Assembly (NCBI RefSeq): GCF_041321145.1
Contig: NZ_JBGGWA010000007.1
Coordinates: 248,001 to 312,000 of the forward strand
DNA from: Paraburkholderia sp041321145
GTDB lineage: Bacteria > Pseudomonadota > Gammaproteobacteria > Burkholderiales > Burkholderiaceae
Direction: 5' to 3'
Length of the DNA stretch: 64,000 nt
The notes under the pieces are model-generated. The model saw only the letters and a list, made by a program, of their open reading frames with translations. It was not told where the DNA came from and did no database searches. This document shows, piece after piece, positions 1 to 7,890 of this stretch; the first letter of the stretch is position 1; each line of letters starts with the position of its first letter. Both the position numbers and the translations under genes were made by a program.

Positions 1-2
1 GT

Positions 3-137
3 AACGACTATCCGCCATCGGCGTCGGAGATCGCCCGCAACCGGGAAATCTACGCGATTCAGCACGGCACGGATGGCGCTGGCGCGGTTAAAAGTGCTGG
101 AGCAGATGCCACGGATGCTGCGGCGGCTTCAAATTGA
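3..137 (+). CDS. 3' end of an unrecognised protein (truncated by window start)
   Basis: An open frame enters from the left edge and runs 44 codons to a TGA at 135-137. The first half has the G/C-rich third positions expected of real genes here and starts NDYPPSASEIAR; the tail is low-complexity (Ala, Gly, Asp), as is common at protein ends. No domain can be recognised from so short a piece. The alternative frame in which an ATG at 73 opens a 110-codon ORF runs antisense into the next gene and looks like a shadow. Confidence 0.45.
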   Translation, partial: NDYPPSASEIARNREIYAIQHGTDGAGAVKSAGADATDAAAASN

Positions 138-156
138 GGCCAGCAGGTTGTCACCG

Positions 157-327
157 TTACGGCCGGTCGCGGTTGCGCGCGCGTGTAGCGCCCGTGATGA
201 CCGCGACGCCGAGCATGATGACCGCCACGATCGCGATCGTATGCTGAGCGACGTGGAGCGCCATCAATCCCCACGCCACGCCGCCTATGAGAATGATCCA
301 ACCTACGAGATAAATGAGCAGGGTCAT
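157..327 (-). CDS. Small two-helix membrane protein, 56 aa
   Basis: The longer ORF on this strand is trimmed to the ATG at 327 because a strong Shine-Dalgarno (GGAG, 8 bases upstream) precedes it. The product is almost entirely two hydrophobic segments: roughly residues 3-24 (LLIYLVGWIILIGG...) and 32-48 (IAIVAVIMLGVAVITG), joined by a short polar turn with two histidines, and it ends in a basic tail (RARNRDRP). This is the look of a small inner-membrane protein; no family is recognised and no function is proposed. It stands alone, divergent from the IclR operon. Confidence 0.6.
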   Translation of the reverse strand: MTLLIYLVGWIILIGGVAWGLMALHVAQHTIAIVAVIMLGVAVITGATRARNRDRP

Positions 328-664
328 CGTTTTTTCTCCTTTTTCCATTCGACGGACGAGACCAGCTTGCCTGTGATGGAAAGCGCTGCCGGTCGCCCCG
401 ATTGAGCCGCTGAACTTGCCTGCGCGGACTGGCGTTGCCGCTACGGATCCAGCCCAGGCAATCACCGGGTCTAACGAGCAGCAGATTCCGCGCCTGGCGC
501 CGATGAGCGCCCCCACAAAGTCCGTCCGCCGCAGTAGCTGATGCCGCTGCCTGATGATTTCGGGCCGTATTCGCAGCCGAAGGCGGGGTGTTTACCCTGG
601 AGCGCTTGACCCTCGAAATTTCTTCAATTAACGTGGTTCGCATATCTGCAACACGTTCCTATAT
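328..664. other. Divergent intergenic region, no gene seen
   Basis: These 337 bases separate the small membrane protein (leftward) from the IclR operon (rightward) and should carry both promoters. Long ORFs crossing it on the minus strand are Arg/His/Ala-rich shadows. A TTGACC at 606-611 is the best -35 candidate for the rightward operon, but no convincing -10 lies at the right distance. No stem-loop or repeat stood out. Confidence 0.4.
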
Positions 665-1519
665 ATGAACGATTCGGTTAGGTCCGCTGCGCGGGCCCTC
701 GATCTTCTCGAGTATTTCGCGGCCGCAACGGAAGGCGTGGCGCTCACTACCGTCTCCGCGCTCTTCGGCATGCCAAAGAGCAGCACGCTCGCCCTGTTGC
801 GCACGCTTCTTTTGCGCGGCTACCTGGTTCGCGACGAGCACGGCCTGTATGGCCTGAATGAAGCATTTCGCAGCCGGGGATTTGGCTGGGGCGGCGACCC
901 GCTCGCGCGGCTCGTCGCGATGATCCGCCCCGTGATGGACCGACTCAGCGAGGATCTCGGCGAAACCGTGATCCTCGGCGCGCTTGGCGACAACGGCTGC
1001 ATCCGCTTCATTGCCAAGTCGGTGGCCAATACCGTCGTGCGTTATGACGTCGACCTGAGCAGCGTCAGCCCCGCTTACTGCACCGCCATTGGCCGGGTGC
1101 TGCTGTCGCGCCTGCCGCGCGAGCGCCGCGACGAGATCCTCGCCGCGCAGCCTCGCACACAACTCACCAGCCACACCGTAACGGGTCTCGACGCGGTCCA
1201 CGCGCGCATCGAGCGCGCCGCCGAAGACGGCTATTGCATCGTCGAGGAGGAATACGCGCTTGACGGCATCGGCGTGGCGATGCCCGTTTGCGGGTTGGAC
1301 GGCACCCCCATCGCCGCGCTTGACGTGGGCTGCGTCCTGAGCCGCTTCGCCGCGAAGCGCGAGCTGATTCTCGAAACGCTCAAAGCTGCGATCGCCGGAT
1401 TGCCACCGCAGTTTTTTACCCAGCCATCGACGTCAGTCGCGACAACCGGAGGCGCATCAACCGGGGAATCCGAATTGGAGTCGGTGCCCGCGTCGTCCTT
1501 GAGGAAAAATCGGAAATGA
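665..1519 (+). CDS. IclR-family transcriptional regulator
   Basis: 284 residues. The N-terminal ~60 residues form the IclR winged helix-turn-helix (VRSAARALDLLEYFA, then SALFGMPKSSTLALLRTL as recognition helix). The C-terminal effector domain shows the usual pattern: RYDVDLSS, the AYCTAIGRVLLS stretch, then EEYALDGIGVAMPV and a final GLDGTPIAAL block. A Ser/Thr-rich tail of about 30 residues extends beyond the family's usual 250-260. It is the first gene of the operon, its stop overlaps the next start (ATGA), so it probably senses a substrate or product of the linked transporter and dehydrogenases. No Shine-Dalgarno is visible before the ATG, so translation may be weak or leaderless. Confidence 0.92.
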   Translation: MNDSVRSAARALDLLEYFAAATEGVALTTVSALFGMPKSSTLALLRTLLLRGYLVRDEHGLYGLNEAFRSRGFGWGGDPLARLVAMIRPVMDRLSEDLGETVILGALGDNGCIRFIAKSVANTVVRYDVDLSSVSPAYCTAIGRVLLSRLPRERRDEILAAQPRTQLTSHTVTGLDAVHARIERAAEDGYCIVEEEYALDGIGVAMPVCGLDGTPIAALDVGCVLSRFAAKRELILETLKAAIAGLPPQFFTQPSTSVATTGGASTGESELESVPASSLRKNRK

Positions 1520-2838
1520 ATCAAGCAGACCTCTCCGCCGCACCGGCGCCCTTCGTCGCCGATGCGCCGCCGCGCTTTCACGCTCGCCGCCAGTTGATGG
1601 CGGCGATGATTGGAAACGTTCTGGAATACTACGATTTTATTGTCTACGCATTTCTCGCGGCGACACTCGCCCGCAATTTCTTCCACGCCGGCGAACTGCG
1701 CGGCCTGCTCGCGAGTTTCGCGGCGTTCGGGGTAGGTTTTCTCGCACGCCCCGTCGGCGGCGCATTGATCGGCCGGATCGCCGATACGCAGGGCCGGCGC
1801 GTCGCGCTGCTCGTCACCATTTTCGGCATGGCGCTGGGCACCGTCGGTATTGGCCTGTTGCCGACCTACGACAGCATCGGCGTGGCGGCGCCGATCATGC
1901 TGGTGGCGCTGCGGTTGATTCAGGGGCTGGCTGCTGGCGGCGAATGGGGCAGCGCCACGTCGTTCATCATCGAATCCGCGCCGGCGGAAAAGCGCGGCCT
2001 GTACGGTGGCTTGGGGCAGGCGTCGATCGCCGCATCGTCGCTCGTGAGCAGCATTGTCGTGGGCCTCGTGAGCGCGTCGTTCACGACAGCGCAAATGGAT
2101 GCGTGGGCATGGCGCTTGCCGTTTCTGATCGGCGGCTTGCTGTTGCCTATCGGCATCTACATGCGCCGCAACATCGACGAGACGCCGGCCTTCACGCAGG
2201 TCCAGGTCCAGGTCCAGGGCGAGGCCGCGAAGCCTGCGCCGCTCTCGCGCGGCGCGGCAATCGCGATGATGGGTAAGGCGTTCGGGTTCACCATCATCTG
2301 GACGGTATCGTATTACGTGATGTTGAGCTACATGCCGACGTTTCTCACCAAATACGCGGGGCTCACCACGACGCAGGCGCTCATGTCGAATTCCGGCGCG
2401 CTCTTCGTGCTGGTGCTAGCCACACCCGGGTTTGGCTGGCTGTCGGATCGTATCGGCCGCAAGCCGCTTCTGCTGGGCTGTTGCGTGGGCTTCGCGCTGC
2501 TTTCCTATCCGCTGTTCCGCCTGATTCTCGGCGGCGTGTCCTTCGGCGCCATTCTTGGCGTGCAGATTTTCTTCAATCTGTTCATCGCGGCCTTCTCGGG
2601 CGCGGGGCCGGCCGCACTGTGCGAAATTTTTCCGACGCACTCGCGCACGACGCTGCTGTCGATCGGCTACAGCCTGTCCACCGCGATCTTCGGTGGCTTT
2701 GCGCCGTTCCTTTCGACCTGGCTGATCGGCGTCACCGGCTCGCCCATTTCGCCGTCGCTGTATGTGATGGCCGCCGCGGTGATTTCCGGTGTCGTCATCT
2801 TCTTCTTCCGCGAAACGGCCCACGAGCGGCTTCGCTAA
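1516..2838 (+). CDS. MFS transporter, metabolite:H+ symporter (MHS) type
   Basis: 440 residues with about 12 hydrophobic segments. The opening QLMAAMIGNVLEYYDFIVYAF is characteristic of MHS permeases (proline/betaine, citrate, ketoglutarate, shikimate relatives). The conserved MFS loop motif occurs twice: IGRIADTQGRR between helices 2 and 3, and LSDRIGRKPLLL between helices 8 and 9. The central cytoplasmic loop contains a VQVQVQ stretch coded by a hexanucleotide repeat. Expected role: proton-coupled uptake of an organic acid or zwitterion used by the next genes. The ATG overlaps the IclR stop. Substrate cannot be read from sequence. Confidence 0.92.
   Translation: MNQADLSAAPAPFVADAPPRFHARRQLMAAMIGNVLEYYDFIVYAFLAATLARNFFHAGELRGLLASFAAFGVGFLARPVGGALIGRIADTQGRRVALLVTIFGMALGTVGIGLLPTYDSIGVAAPIMLVALRLIQGLAAGGEWGSATSFIIESAPAEKRGLYGGLGQASIAASSLVSSIVVGLVSASFTTAQMDAWAWRLPFLIGGLLLPIGIYMRRNIDETPAFTQVQVQVQGEAAKPAPLSRGAAIAMMGKAFGFTIIWTVSYYVMLSYMPTFLTKYAGLTTTQALMSNSGALFVLVLATPGFGWLSDRIGRKPLLLGCCVGFALLSYPLFRLILGGVSFGAILGVQIFFNLFIAAFSGAGPAALCEIFPTHSRTTLLSIGYSLSTAIFGGFAPFLSTWLIGVTGSPISPSLYVMAAAVISGVVIFFFRETAHERLR
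2198..2218 (+). repeat. AGGTCC hexanucleotide tandem repeat (3.5 copies)
   Basis: Three perfect AGGTCC units plus a half unit lie in frame in the MFS gene and encode alternating Gln-Val in the central loop. Copy-number changes would keep the frame, so this would vary linker length rather than switch the gene off. Confidence 0.7.
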
Positions 2839-2858
2839 CCATGCAGGAACGTCAACCG

Positions 2859-3878
2859 ATGGAACAAGCAATCTTGATCTGGGGTGCCGGCGCGATCGGC
2901 GGCACGATAGGCGCGTATCTCGCCCGTGCGGGCCAGGCCGTCACATTCGTCGATGTGGTGCCGGCGCACGTCGAGGCGATTCGCGATCCGTCTCGCGGGC
3001 TACGCATCACCGGCCCGGTCGACAGTTTCGTCGTCAACGCGCCGGCTTTCCTGCCTGAGGAACTGGTGGGGACCTTCGATCGCATCTATCTGGCGGTCAA
3101 GGCGCAGGACACGGAACGCGCATGTCGCGCGCTCGCGCCGCATCTTGCCGCGAACGGCTACGTCGTCTCCTTGCAGAACGGTCTATGCGAGCGGTTGATC
3201 GCCCAGATCGTCGGACCCGAACGCACGGTCGGCGCCTTTGTGAATTTCGGCGCGGACTGGATCGAACCCGGTGAAATTCTCTATGGCAATCGCGGCGCGG
3301 TCGTGGTCGGAGAAATCGATGGCGCATTGACGCCGCGTGCGCATGCGCTTCACGCAACCCTGCGCGCATTTGAGCCGGACGCCATTCTGAGCGAGGACAT
3401 CTGGTCGTATTTGTGGGGCAAGCTCGGCTACGGATCGCTGCTTTTTGCGCAGGCGGTCGGGCAGCTCGGCATCGCGGACTGCCTCGGGCGCGGCGAATTG
3501 CTGGCGTTGTGGCGCTCGCTCGCAGGCGAAGCCATGCAGGTGGCGCAGGCTGAAGGCGTAAATCCGCGCGGCTTCAATGGTTTCGATCCGGCCGCGTTCC
3601 AGCGCGGCGCGACTGAACAGCAGGCGCGCGCGAGCGTCGCGGCGATGGTCGACTTCAACCGCCCGAATGCGAAGACGCACTCGGGCGTGTGGCGGGACCT
3701 TGCAATCAGAAAGCGCCGCACGGAAGTGGATATGCAGATTGCGCCGGTCGTCGCGATCGGACGCACGCACGGCATCGAGTGCGCGAAGCTTGATGCGCTG
3801 GTGCGCATGATTCACGAGATCGAGGATGGCGCAAGGCCGCTGTCGGATAGCAACCTGAACGAGTTACTCGCCGCATGA
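2859..3878 (+). CDS. Ketopantoate reductase-like NAD(P)H oxidoreductase (ApbA/PanE family)
   Basis: 339 residues. The N-terminal Rossmann fold has the GAGAIGG dinucleotide motif at residues 9-15; a conserved KAQDTE segment and the internal LWGKLGYGSL/C-terminal helical ApbA domain with DFNRPNAKTHSG follow. Family members reduce 2-ketopantoate or similar 2-oxo acids. Because the gene sits in an IclR operon with a transporter and an SDR rather than with pantothenate genes, a catabolic 2-oxo/2-hydroxy acid role is more likely (inference). I chose the ATG at 2859 because an AGGAA lies about 10 bases before it; an in-frame ATG at 2841 would add six residues. The stop overlaps the next start. Confidence 0.85.
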   Translation: MEQAILIWGAGAIGGTIGAYLARAGQAVTFVDVVPAHVEAIRDPSRGLRITGPVDSFVVNAPAFLPEELVGTFDRIYLAVKAQDTERACRALAPHLAANGYVVSLQNGLCERLIAQIVGPERTVGAFVNFGADWIEPGEILYGNRGAVVVGEIDGALTPRAHALHATLRAFEPDAILSEDIWSYLWGKLGYGSLLFAQAVGQLGIADCLGRGELLALWRSLAGEAMQVAQAEGVNPRGFNGFDPAAFQRGATEQQARASVAAMVDFNRPNAKTHSGVWRDLAIRKRRTEVDMQIAPVVAIGRTHGIECAKLDALVRMIHEIEDGARPLSDSNLNELLAA

Positions 3879-4627
3879 ACATTTCTTTCGAAGGGAAAGT
3901 GGTGGCCGTGAGCGGCGCCGCGATCGGTTTCGGCCGTTCCATTGCGGAGCGCTTTGCATCGCTCGGCGCGCGCGTGTTCGTCTGCGACGTGCGTGCCGAC
4001 GCGCTCGCGGAACTTGCGAGCCAGAGCATCGCGACGGACGTCGTGGACCTTACCGACCGGGCCGCGGCAGCGGCCTGGATCAGAAGCGTCGAATCGCGGG
4101 CAGGACAGCCGCTCGACGTGCTTGTCAACAACGCGGGCGGCGTGGCGGGACAGGCACATCGTCCATTGGAAGACGTGAGCGACGAGGACTGGGACCGCGT
4201 GATCGACGTCAATCTCGGCGCCACCTTCGCGCTCTGTCGCGCCGCCGCGCCCGGGATGAAACGCGCAGGCCGCGGGGCGATTATCAACATCAGCTCGGGC
4301 GCGGCGTTGCAGGCGTCGCTCACCGGGGTGCAGGCGTATTGCTCGGCCAAGCACGCGGTGCTCGGTCTCACGCGGCAACTCGCGCACGAACTCGGACCTC
4401 ACGGTATTCGCGTCAACAGCGTGGCACCCGGTTTCGTGCGTACCAACGATGCCACCGAAAAGCAGTGGGCGGCATTCGGCGCTGAGAAACAGCGCGCGCT
4501 GATGAACGGCATCGCAATGCGTCGGCTCGGCACGCCCGACGAGATCGCCGATGCGACGGTCTTTTTCGCGTCGGAGCTCGCGAGCTTCGTCAACGGACAG
4601 ATTCTTTCGGTAGACGGCGGCCGTTAA
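3875..4627 (+). CDS. Short-chain dehydrogenase/reductase (SDR)
   Basis: 250 residues, the classical SDR length. Visible motifs: cofactor-binding GxxxGxG at residues 14-20 (GAAIGFG), NNAG at 85-88, catalytic Ser near 141, and the YxxxK pair Tyr155/Lys159; the C-terminus ends in VDGG as usual. It oxidises or reduces an alcohol/ketone with NAD(P). The start overlaps the preceding stop (ATGA), showing translational coupling. With the upstream reductase it may form a two-step oxidation of an imported hydroxy compound (inference). Confidence 0.92.
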   Translation: MNISFEGKVVAVSGAAIGFGRSIAERFASLGARVFVCDVRADALAELASQSIATDVVDLTDRAAAAAWIRSVESRAGQPLDVLVNNAGGVAGQAHRPLEDVSDEDWDRVIDVNLGATFALCRAAAPGMKRAGRGAIINISSGAALQASLTGVQAYCSAKHAVLGLTRQLAHELGPHGIRVNSVAPGFVRTNDATEKQWAAFGAEKQRALMNGIAMRRLGTPDEIADATVFFASELASFVNGQILSVDGGR

Positions 4628-4657
4628 TCCACACCCCTAATCATCAAGGAAACGATC

Positions 4658-5566
4658 ATGAACAAGCCGGAAACAGCAGGTCGGACAGCAGAGCCCTGGC
4701 AATGGGAGGAACAGACCTGGCGCGAGGCCGTGAACCAGGCGCGCGCAGGCCGCAGGCTGCGCCCGAAGTCATGGCCCGGTGGCGCGCGCTGCGCGGTGGC
4801 GCTTTCTTTCGACAGCGACCATGAGACCAATGAATTGCGCGACGGAGGCAAATCGATCAGCAGGATGAGCTGGGGGCAGTACGGCAATCGCGTGGGCATG
4901 CCGCGCATTCTCGAAATCCTGGCGCGCCACGACGTGAAGGCGAGCTTCTACGTGCCGGCCGTCGCGGCATTGTTGCACGAGGACGAGCAACGCCGCGTCG
5001 TGGAAGAGGGACACGAAATTGGCATTCACGGCTGGATTCACGAATTGAATTCGGTGCTCCCCTACGAAGCCGAGCGCGACCTGATGTTGCGAGCCGCCGA
5101 TACGCTCGAGAAGATCACCCGCGTGCGGCCAATCGGCCTGCGCACGCCTTCATGGGACTTCAGTCCGAACACCCTCGCCATTGCAAAGGAGATGGGTCTG
5201 CTGTACGACTCATCACTGATGGCCGACGAGGATTGCTACGAGTTGCTGCTGCACGGCGAACCGACGGGGATCGTCGAATTGCCGGTGGAATGGATTCGCG
5301 ACGACGCTGTCTACTTCAGCATGCATCGCTTCCAGTCGCTGCGGCCTTACACGCCTCCCACGGATGTGTTCGACATTTTCCGTCGCGAGTTCGATTACGC
5401 CTACGAAGACGGCGGCCTGTTCCAGCTGACGATGCATCCGCACGTCATCACGGCGCGCTCGCGTATCTGGATACTCGAAGAGATCATTCGTCACGCGAAG
5501 TCGAAGGACGTCTGGTTCGCGACGCACGCGGAAGTGGCGGCCTATGTAAAGACGCATTGCGACTGA
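4658..5566 (+). CDS. NodB-fold hydrolase (polysaccharide deacetylase / allantoinase PuuE / cyclic imidase group)
   Basis: 302 residues. NodB motif 1 is FDSDHE at 51-56 and the metal-binding motif GHEIGIHGWIHE supplies His124 and His128 (HxxxH); later LRTPSW and HPH motifs complete the site. There is no signal peptide, so it acts in the cytoplasm, which argues against cell-wall chitin or peptidoglycan deacetylation and for the small-molecule branch of the family (PuuE-type allantoinase, cyclic-imide hydrolase). Its position in a catabolic operon, 30 bases after the SDR, supports C-N bond hydrolysis of a small ring or amide (inference). Confidence 0.82.
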   Translation: MNKPETAGRTAEPWQWEEQTWREAVNQARAGRRLRPKSWPGGARCAVALSFDSDHETNELRDGGKSISRMSWGQYGNRVGMPRILEILARHDVKASFYVPAVAALLHEDEQRRVVEEGHEIGIHGWIHELNSVLPYEAERDLMLRAADTLEKITRVRPIGLRTPSWDFSPNTLAIAKEMGLLYDSSLMADEDCYELLLHGEPTGIVELPVEWIRDDAVYFSMHRFQSLRPYTPPTDVFDIFRREFDYAYEDGGLFQLTMHPHVITARSRIWILEEIIRHAKSKDVWFATHAEVAAYVKTHCD

Positions 5567-5696
5567 ACGCTCGTCGCTCGACACCTTGCCGATCAGGCAG
5601 GTCTGGTAGAAGCCGACGCCAAAGGGGGGCGAACAGTCCGATGCCCATGGCCAGGATGGCGACGATGCCGTACTGCACCAGATGAAGCGGGACACG
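5567..5696 (-). pseudogene. Frameshifted fragment of a TRAP transporter large permease (DctM)
   Basis: Read on the minus strand, about 43 codons match the end of DctM: VQYGIVAILAMGIGLFAP, then after a one-base loss in a run of C (near 5625-5631) the other frame continues FGVGFYQTCLIGKVSSDE. The pattern GLFAPPFGVGFY is typical of DctM. No start, no upstream permease sequence and no partner DctP/DctQ are present. It abuts the stop of the hydrolase gene tail to tail, and marks the scar of a lost TRAP transporter. Confidence 0.65.
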
Positions 5697-5787
5697 CAGC
5701 CGAAGGATGTTCGCAAGGTGGTCTCGAAGCCGGGACCCGGGCGTTTTCCGGCTGCGATCGAGAGGACATTTAGGGGTTTGCCATATG

Positions 5788-5842
5788 GAACAATTGATCG
5801 CGCATTTGTTCTATTGACCGAACAATATGACACTTCTACAGT
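5788..5842 (+). promoter_or_regulatory. Promoter with GAACAAT operator half-sites before the GntR gene
   Basis: A -35 TTGACC (5814-5819), exactly 17 bases, and a -10 TACAGT (5837-5842) precede the GntR gene. Three copies of GAACAAT-like half-sites lie across it: GAACAAT at 5788-5794, its inverse ATTTGTTC at 5804-5811, and GAACAATAT at 5820-5828. The first two form an inverted repeat; the third sits in the spacer. This layout fits autorepression by the GntR protein. The predicted start of transcription falls on or next to the ATG at 5849. Confidence 0.6.
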
Positions 5843-5848
5843 GGTCGC

Positions 5849-6655
5849 ATGGAAACGACGCTACCGCTGCCGAAGTACCACCAGATCTACCTGGTGCTAC
5901 GCGAGCAACTGCAGGAAGGACGCTTCGACAATGAAGGCGTACCGGGCGAACATTTGCTTGCCGACCAGTTTGCTGTCGCGCGCATCACGATCCGCAAGGC
6001 GATGGAAATGCTGGTCGCCGACGGGCTCGTGACGCGCCGGCCCGGCGTGGGCACATGGCCGCTGCGCGCGGATGCAGGCAGGAAGCAGGGCGGTCCGAAC
6101 GCGAAACCGGTGTCGCGCGAGAAGGCGCATCTCACCGGCCTGCTCGAAAACATCGTCAACATGGGTTTGCGCACGACCGTCGAAGTGATCGACAGCACGG
6201 TGGTGCTGGCGTCCGAGGCGGTGGCCGAGGCGCTGCACCTGGCGGTGGGTGATCCTGTGTACAAGAGCATTCGCGTGCGTAGCACCTCCGCGGGGCCGGT
6301 GTCCTTCATCACGACTCACGTGCCGCAGGCGGTCGCCGAAATCAATCGCAAGGACCTGAAGCGCAAACCGCTGCTGATGCTGCTCGAAGAGGCGGGCGTC
6401 GAGCTGGGCGGCGCCACGCAAACTATCTCCGCGCGCCTCGCGGACGCGGTGGTGGCACGCCACCTCGAGATCGCGGTGGGCTCGGCGCTACTGGCAGTCA
6501 CGCGGCTCGTGCGCGATACCGGCGAGCGTCCTGTGCAACTGCTGCAAGGCTTGTACCGGCCCGATCGCTACCAGTACCAACTGCAACTGTCCCGTATTGG
6601 CGATATCGACGCCAGGGTGTGGGTCAGCGAAGAACTGTCAGCGTCGTTCAATTAA
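5849..6655 (+). CDS. GntR-family regulator, HutC/UTRA subfamily
   Basis: 268 residues. Residues ~8-75 are a GntR winged helix-turn-helix (YHQIYLVLREQL, LADQFAVARITIRKAMEML, TRRPGVGTW). The rest is a UTRA ligand-binding domain, ending with the typical LLQGLYRPDRYQY segment. UTRA domains bind small effector molecules that release DNA. It heads the ABC transporter/hydratase/hyu operon and is its likely local regulator. No Shine-Dalgarno is seen, and the promoter position suggests a leaderless transcript. Confidence 0.92.
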   Translation: METTLPLPKYHQIYLVLREQLQEGRFDNEGVPGEHLLADQFAVARITIRKAMEMLVADGLVTRRPGVGTWPLRADAGRKQGGPNAKPVSREKAHLTGLLENIVNMGLRTTVEVIDSTVVLASEAVAEALHLAVGDPVYKSIRVRSTSAGPVSFITTHVPQAVAEINRKDLKRKPLLMLLEEAGVELGGATQTISARLADAVVARHLEIAVGSALLAVTRLVRDTGERPVQLLQGLYRPDRYQYQLQLSRIGDIDARVWVSEELSASFN

Positions 6656-6676
6656 AGCATTTCCTACGGAGATCCC

Positions 6677-7882
6677 ATGAGTTCTCGTCGCACATTCCTG
6701 CGTCAGTCTACTGCCGCGGCCGCGCTGGTTGCGGCACCCTGGGCCGCTCGCGCGGCGAGCGCCAAAGCCATCAAGGTCGGCGTGCTGCATCCGGTGACCG
6801 GCGCGTTGGCGTATTCGGGGCAGCAATGCCGATTGGGCGCGCTGCTGGCGATTGAAGACATCAACAACGCGGGCGGCATCAAATCGCAGGGCGGCGCGCT
6901 GATCGAGGCGGTGCTGGGCGACGCGCAGTCCCGTCCGGAAGTCGGCTCGGCTGAAATCGAACGCATGAACGAGGCGGCCGTCTCGGCGGTGGTGGGCGCT
7001 TACGCTTCGGCGATCTGTCTCGCCACCACGCAAACCGCCGCGAAATACGGGCTGCCGCACGTGGTGGATGTTGGCGTGGCCGATCAGATCGTCGAGCGCG
7101 GTTTGACCAATACGTTCCGTTTCGGGCCCGGCTACAAGACTTGCAGTTCGCGGGCGGTCGAGAATCTCAACGCACTGAACACCGCGGCCGGCAAGCCCGC
7201 CAAAACGGTGATGATCGTGCATGAGGAATCGTTGTTCGGTACCGGCACGGCCGCCTTGCTCAGCAATGAATTGCCGAAGTACGGCTTCGAGATCAAGGAA
7301 GTCATCAAGCATCCGAATCCGACGCGCGACTTCAACAACATCGTATTGCGCATGCGCGCGGTGAATCCCGACATCGTGATTCCGGCCAACTACTACAACG
7401 AATACGCGCTACTGCTGCGCGCGATGAAGCAGCAGAACGTTCGTCCGAAAGCGATCTATTCGGTATTGGGCGGCGCGGCGTCGAGCTATAAATTCCTCAA
7501 GGAATTTCCGGACATCGCCGGCGGCATCATCGACTGCAACCATTGGTTCAATCCGAAAGACCCGCGTGTCGCACTGTTGAAAAAGCGTGTGGAAGCCAAG
7601 GGCGCGTACTTCTCATATGAAGTGTTCATGACCTACACGGCCATGATGCTGCTCGCCGATGCGCTCGAACGCGCCAAATCATCCGATCGCGCCGCGATCA
7701 ACGCCGCACTCGCGGCCAGCACGTTCAAGAATCACCTGATGCCGTATGGCCCGACCCATTTCGTCAACGGCCAGAACACGGGTGCGCAACCACTGCTTAC
7801 GCAAGTGGTGGACGGCGATATCAAGGTGGTGCTGCCGGAGGCCTACCGTCAGGTGGCGCCCGTGTTTCCGCTACGGAGCTGA
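6677..7882 (+). CDS. ABC transporter periplasmic binding protein, branched-chain/amide type
   Basis: 401 residues with a twin-arginine-like signal (SSRRTFLRQ followed by an Ala-rich hydrophobic stretch ending ARAASA), so probably Tat-exported. The mature protein opens with IKVGVLHPVTGALAYSGQQ and has the type I periplasmic-binding fold of LivJ/AmiC/FmdD proteins (AIEDINNAGGI, VVGAYASA, YYNEYALLLRAM). FmdD/AmiC relatives bind short amides and urea; true Leu/Ile/Val binding proteins look different in this region. A clear GGAG precedes the ATG. First structural gene of the operon. Confidence 0.88.
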   Translation: MSSRRTFLRQSTAAAALVAAPWAARAASAKAIKVGVLHPVTGALAYSGQQCRLGALLAIEDINNAGGIKSQGGALIEAVLGDAQSRPEVGSAEIERMNEAAVSAVVGAYASAICLATTQTAAKYGLPHVVDVGVADQIVERGLTNTFRFGPGYKTCSSRAVENLNALNTAAGKPAKTVMIVHEESLFGTGTAALLSNELPKYGFEIKEVIKHPNPTRDFNNIVLRMRAVNPDIVIPANYYNEYALLLRAMKQQNVRPKAIYSVLGGAASSYKFLKEFPDIAGGIIDCNHWFNPKDPRVALLKKRVEAKGAYFSYEVFMTYTAMMLLADALERAKSSDRAAINAALAASTFKNHLMPYGPTHFVNGQNTGAQPLLTQVVDGDIKVVLPEAYRQVAPVFPLRS

Positions 7883-7890
7883 GGGGCGGT

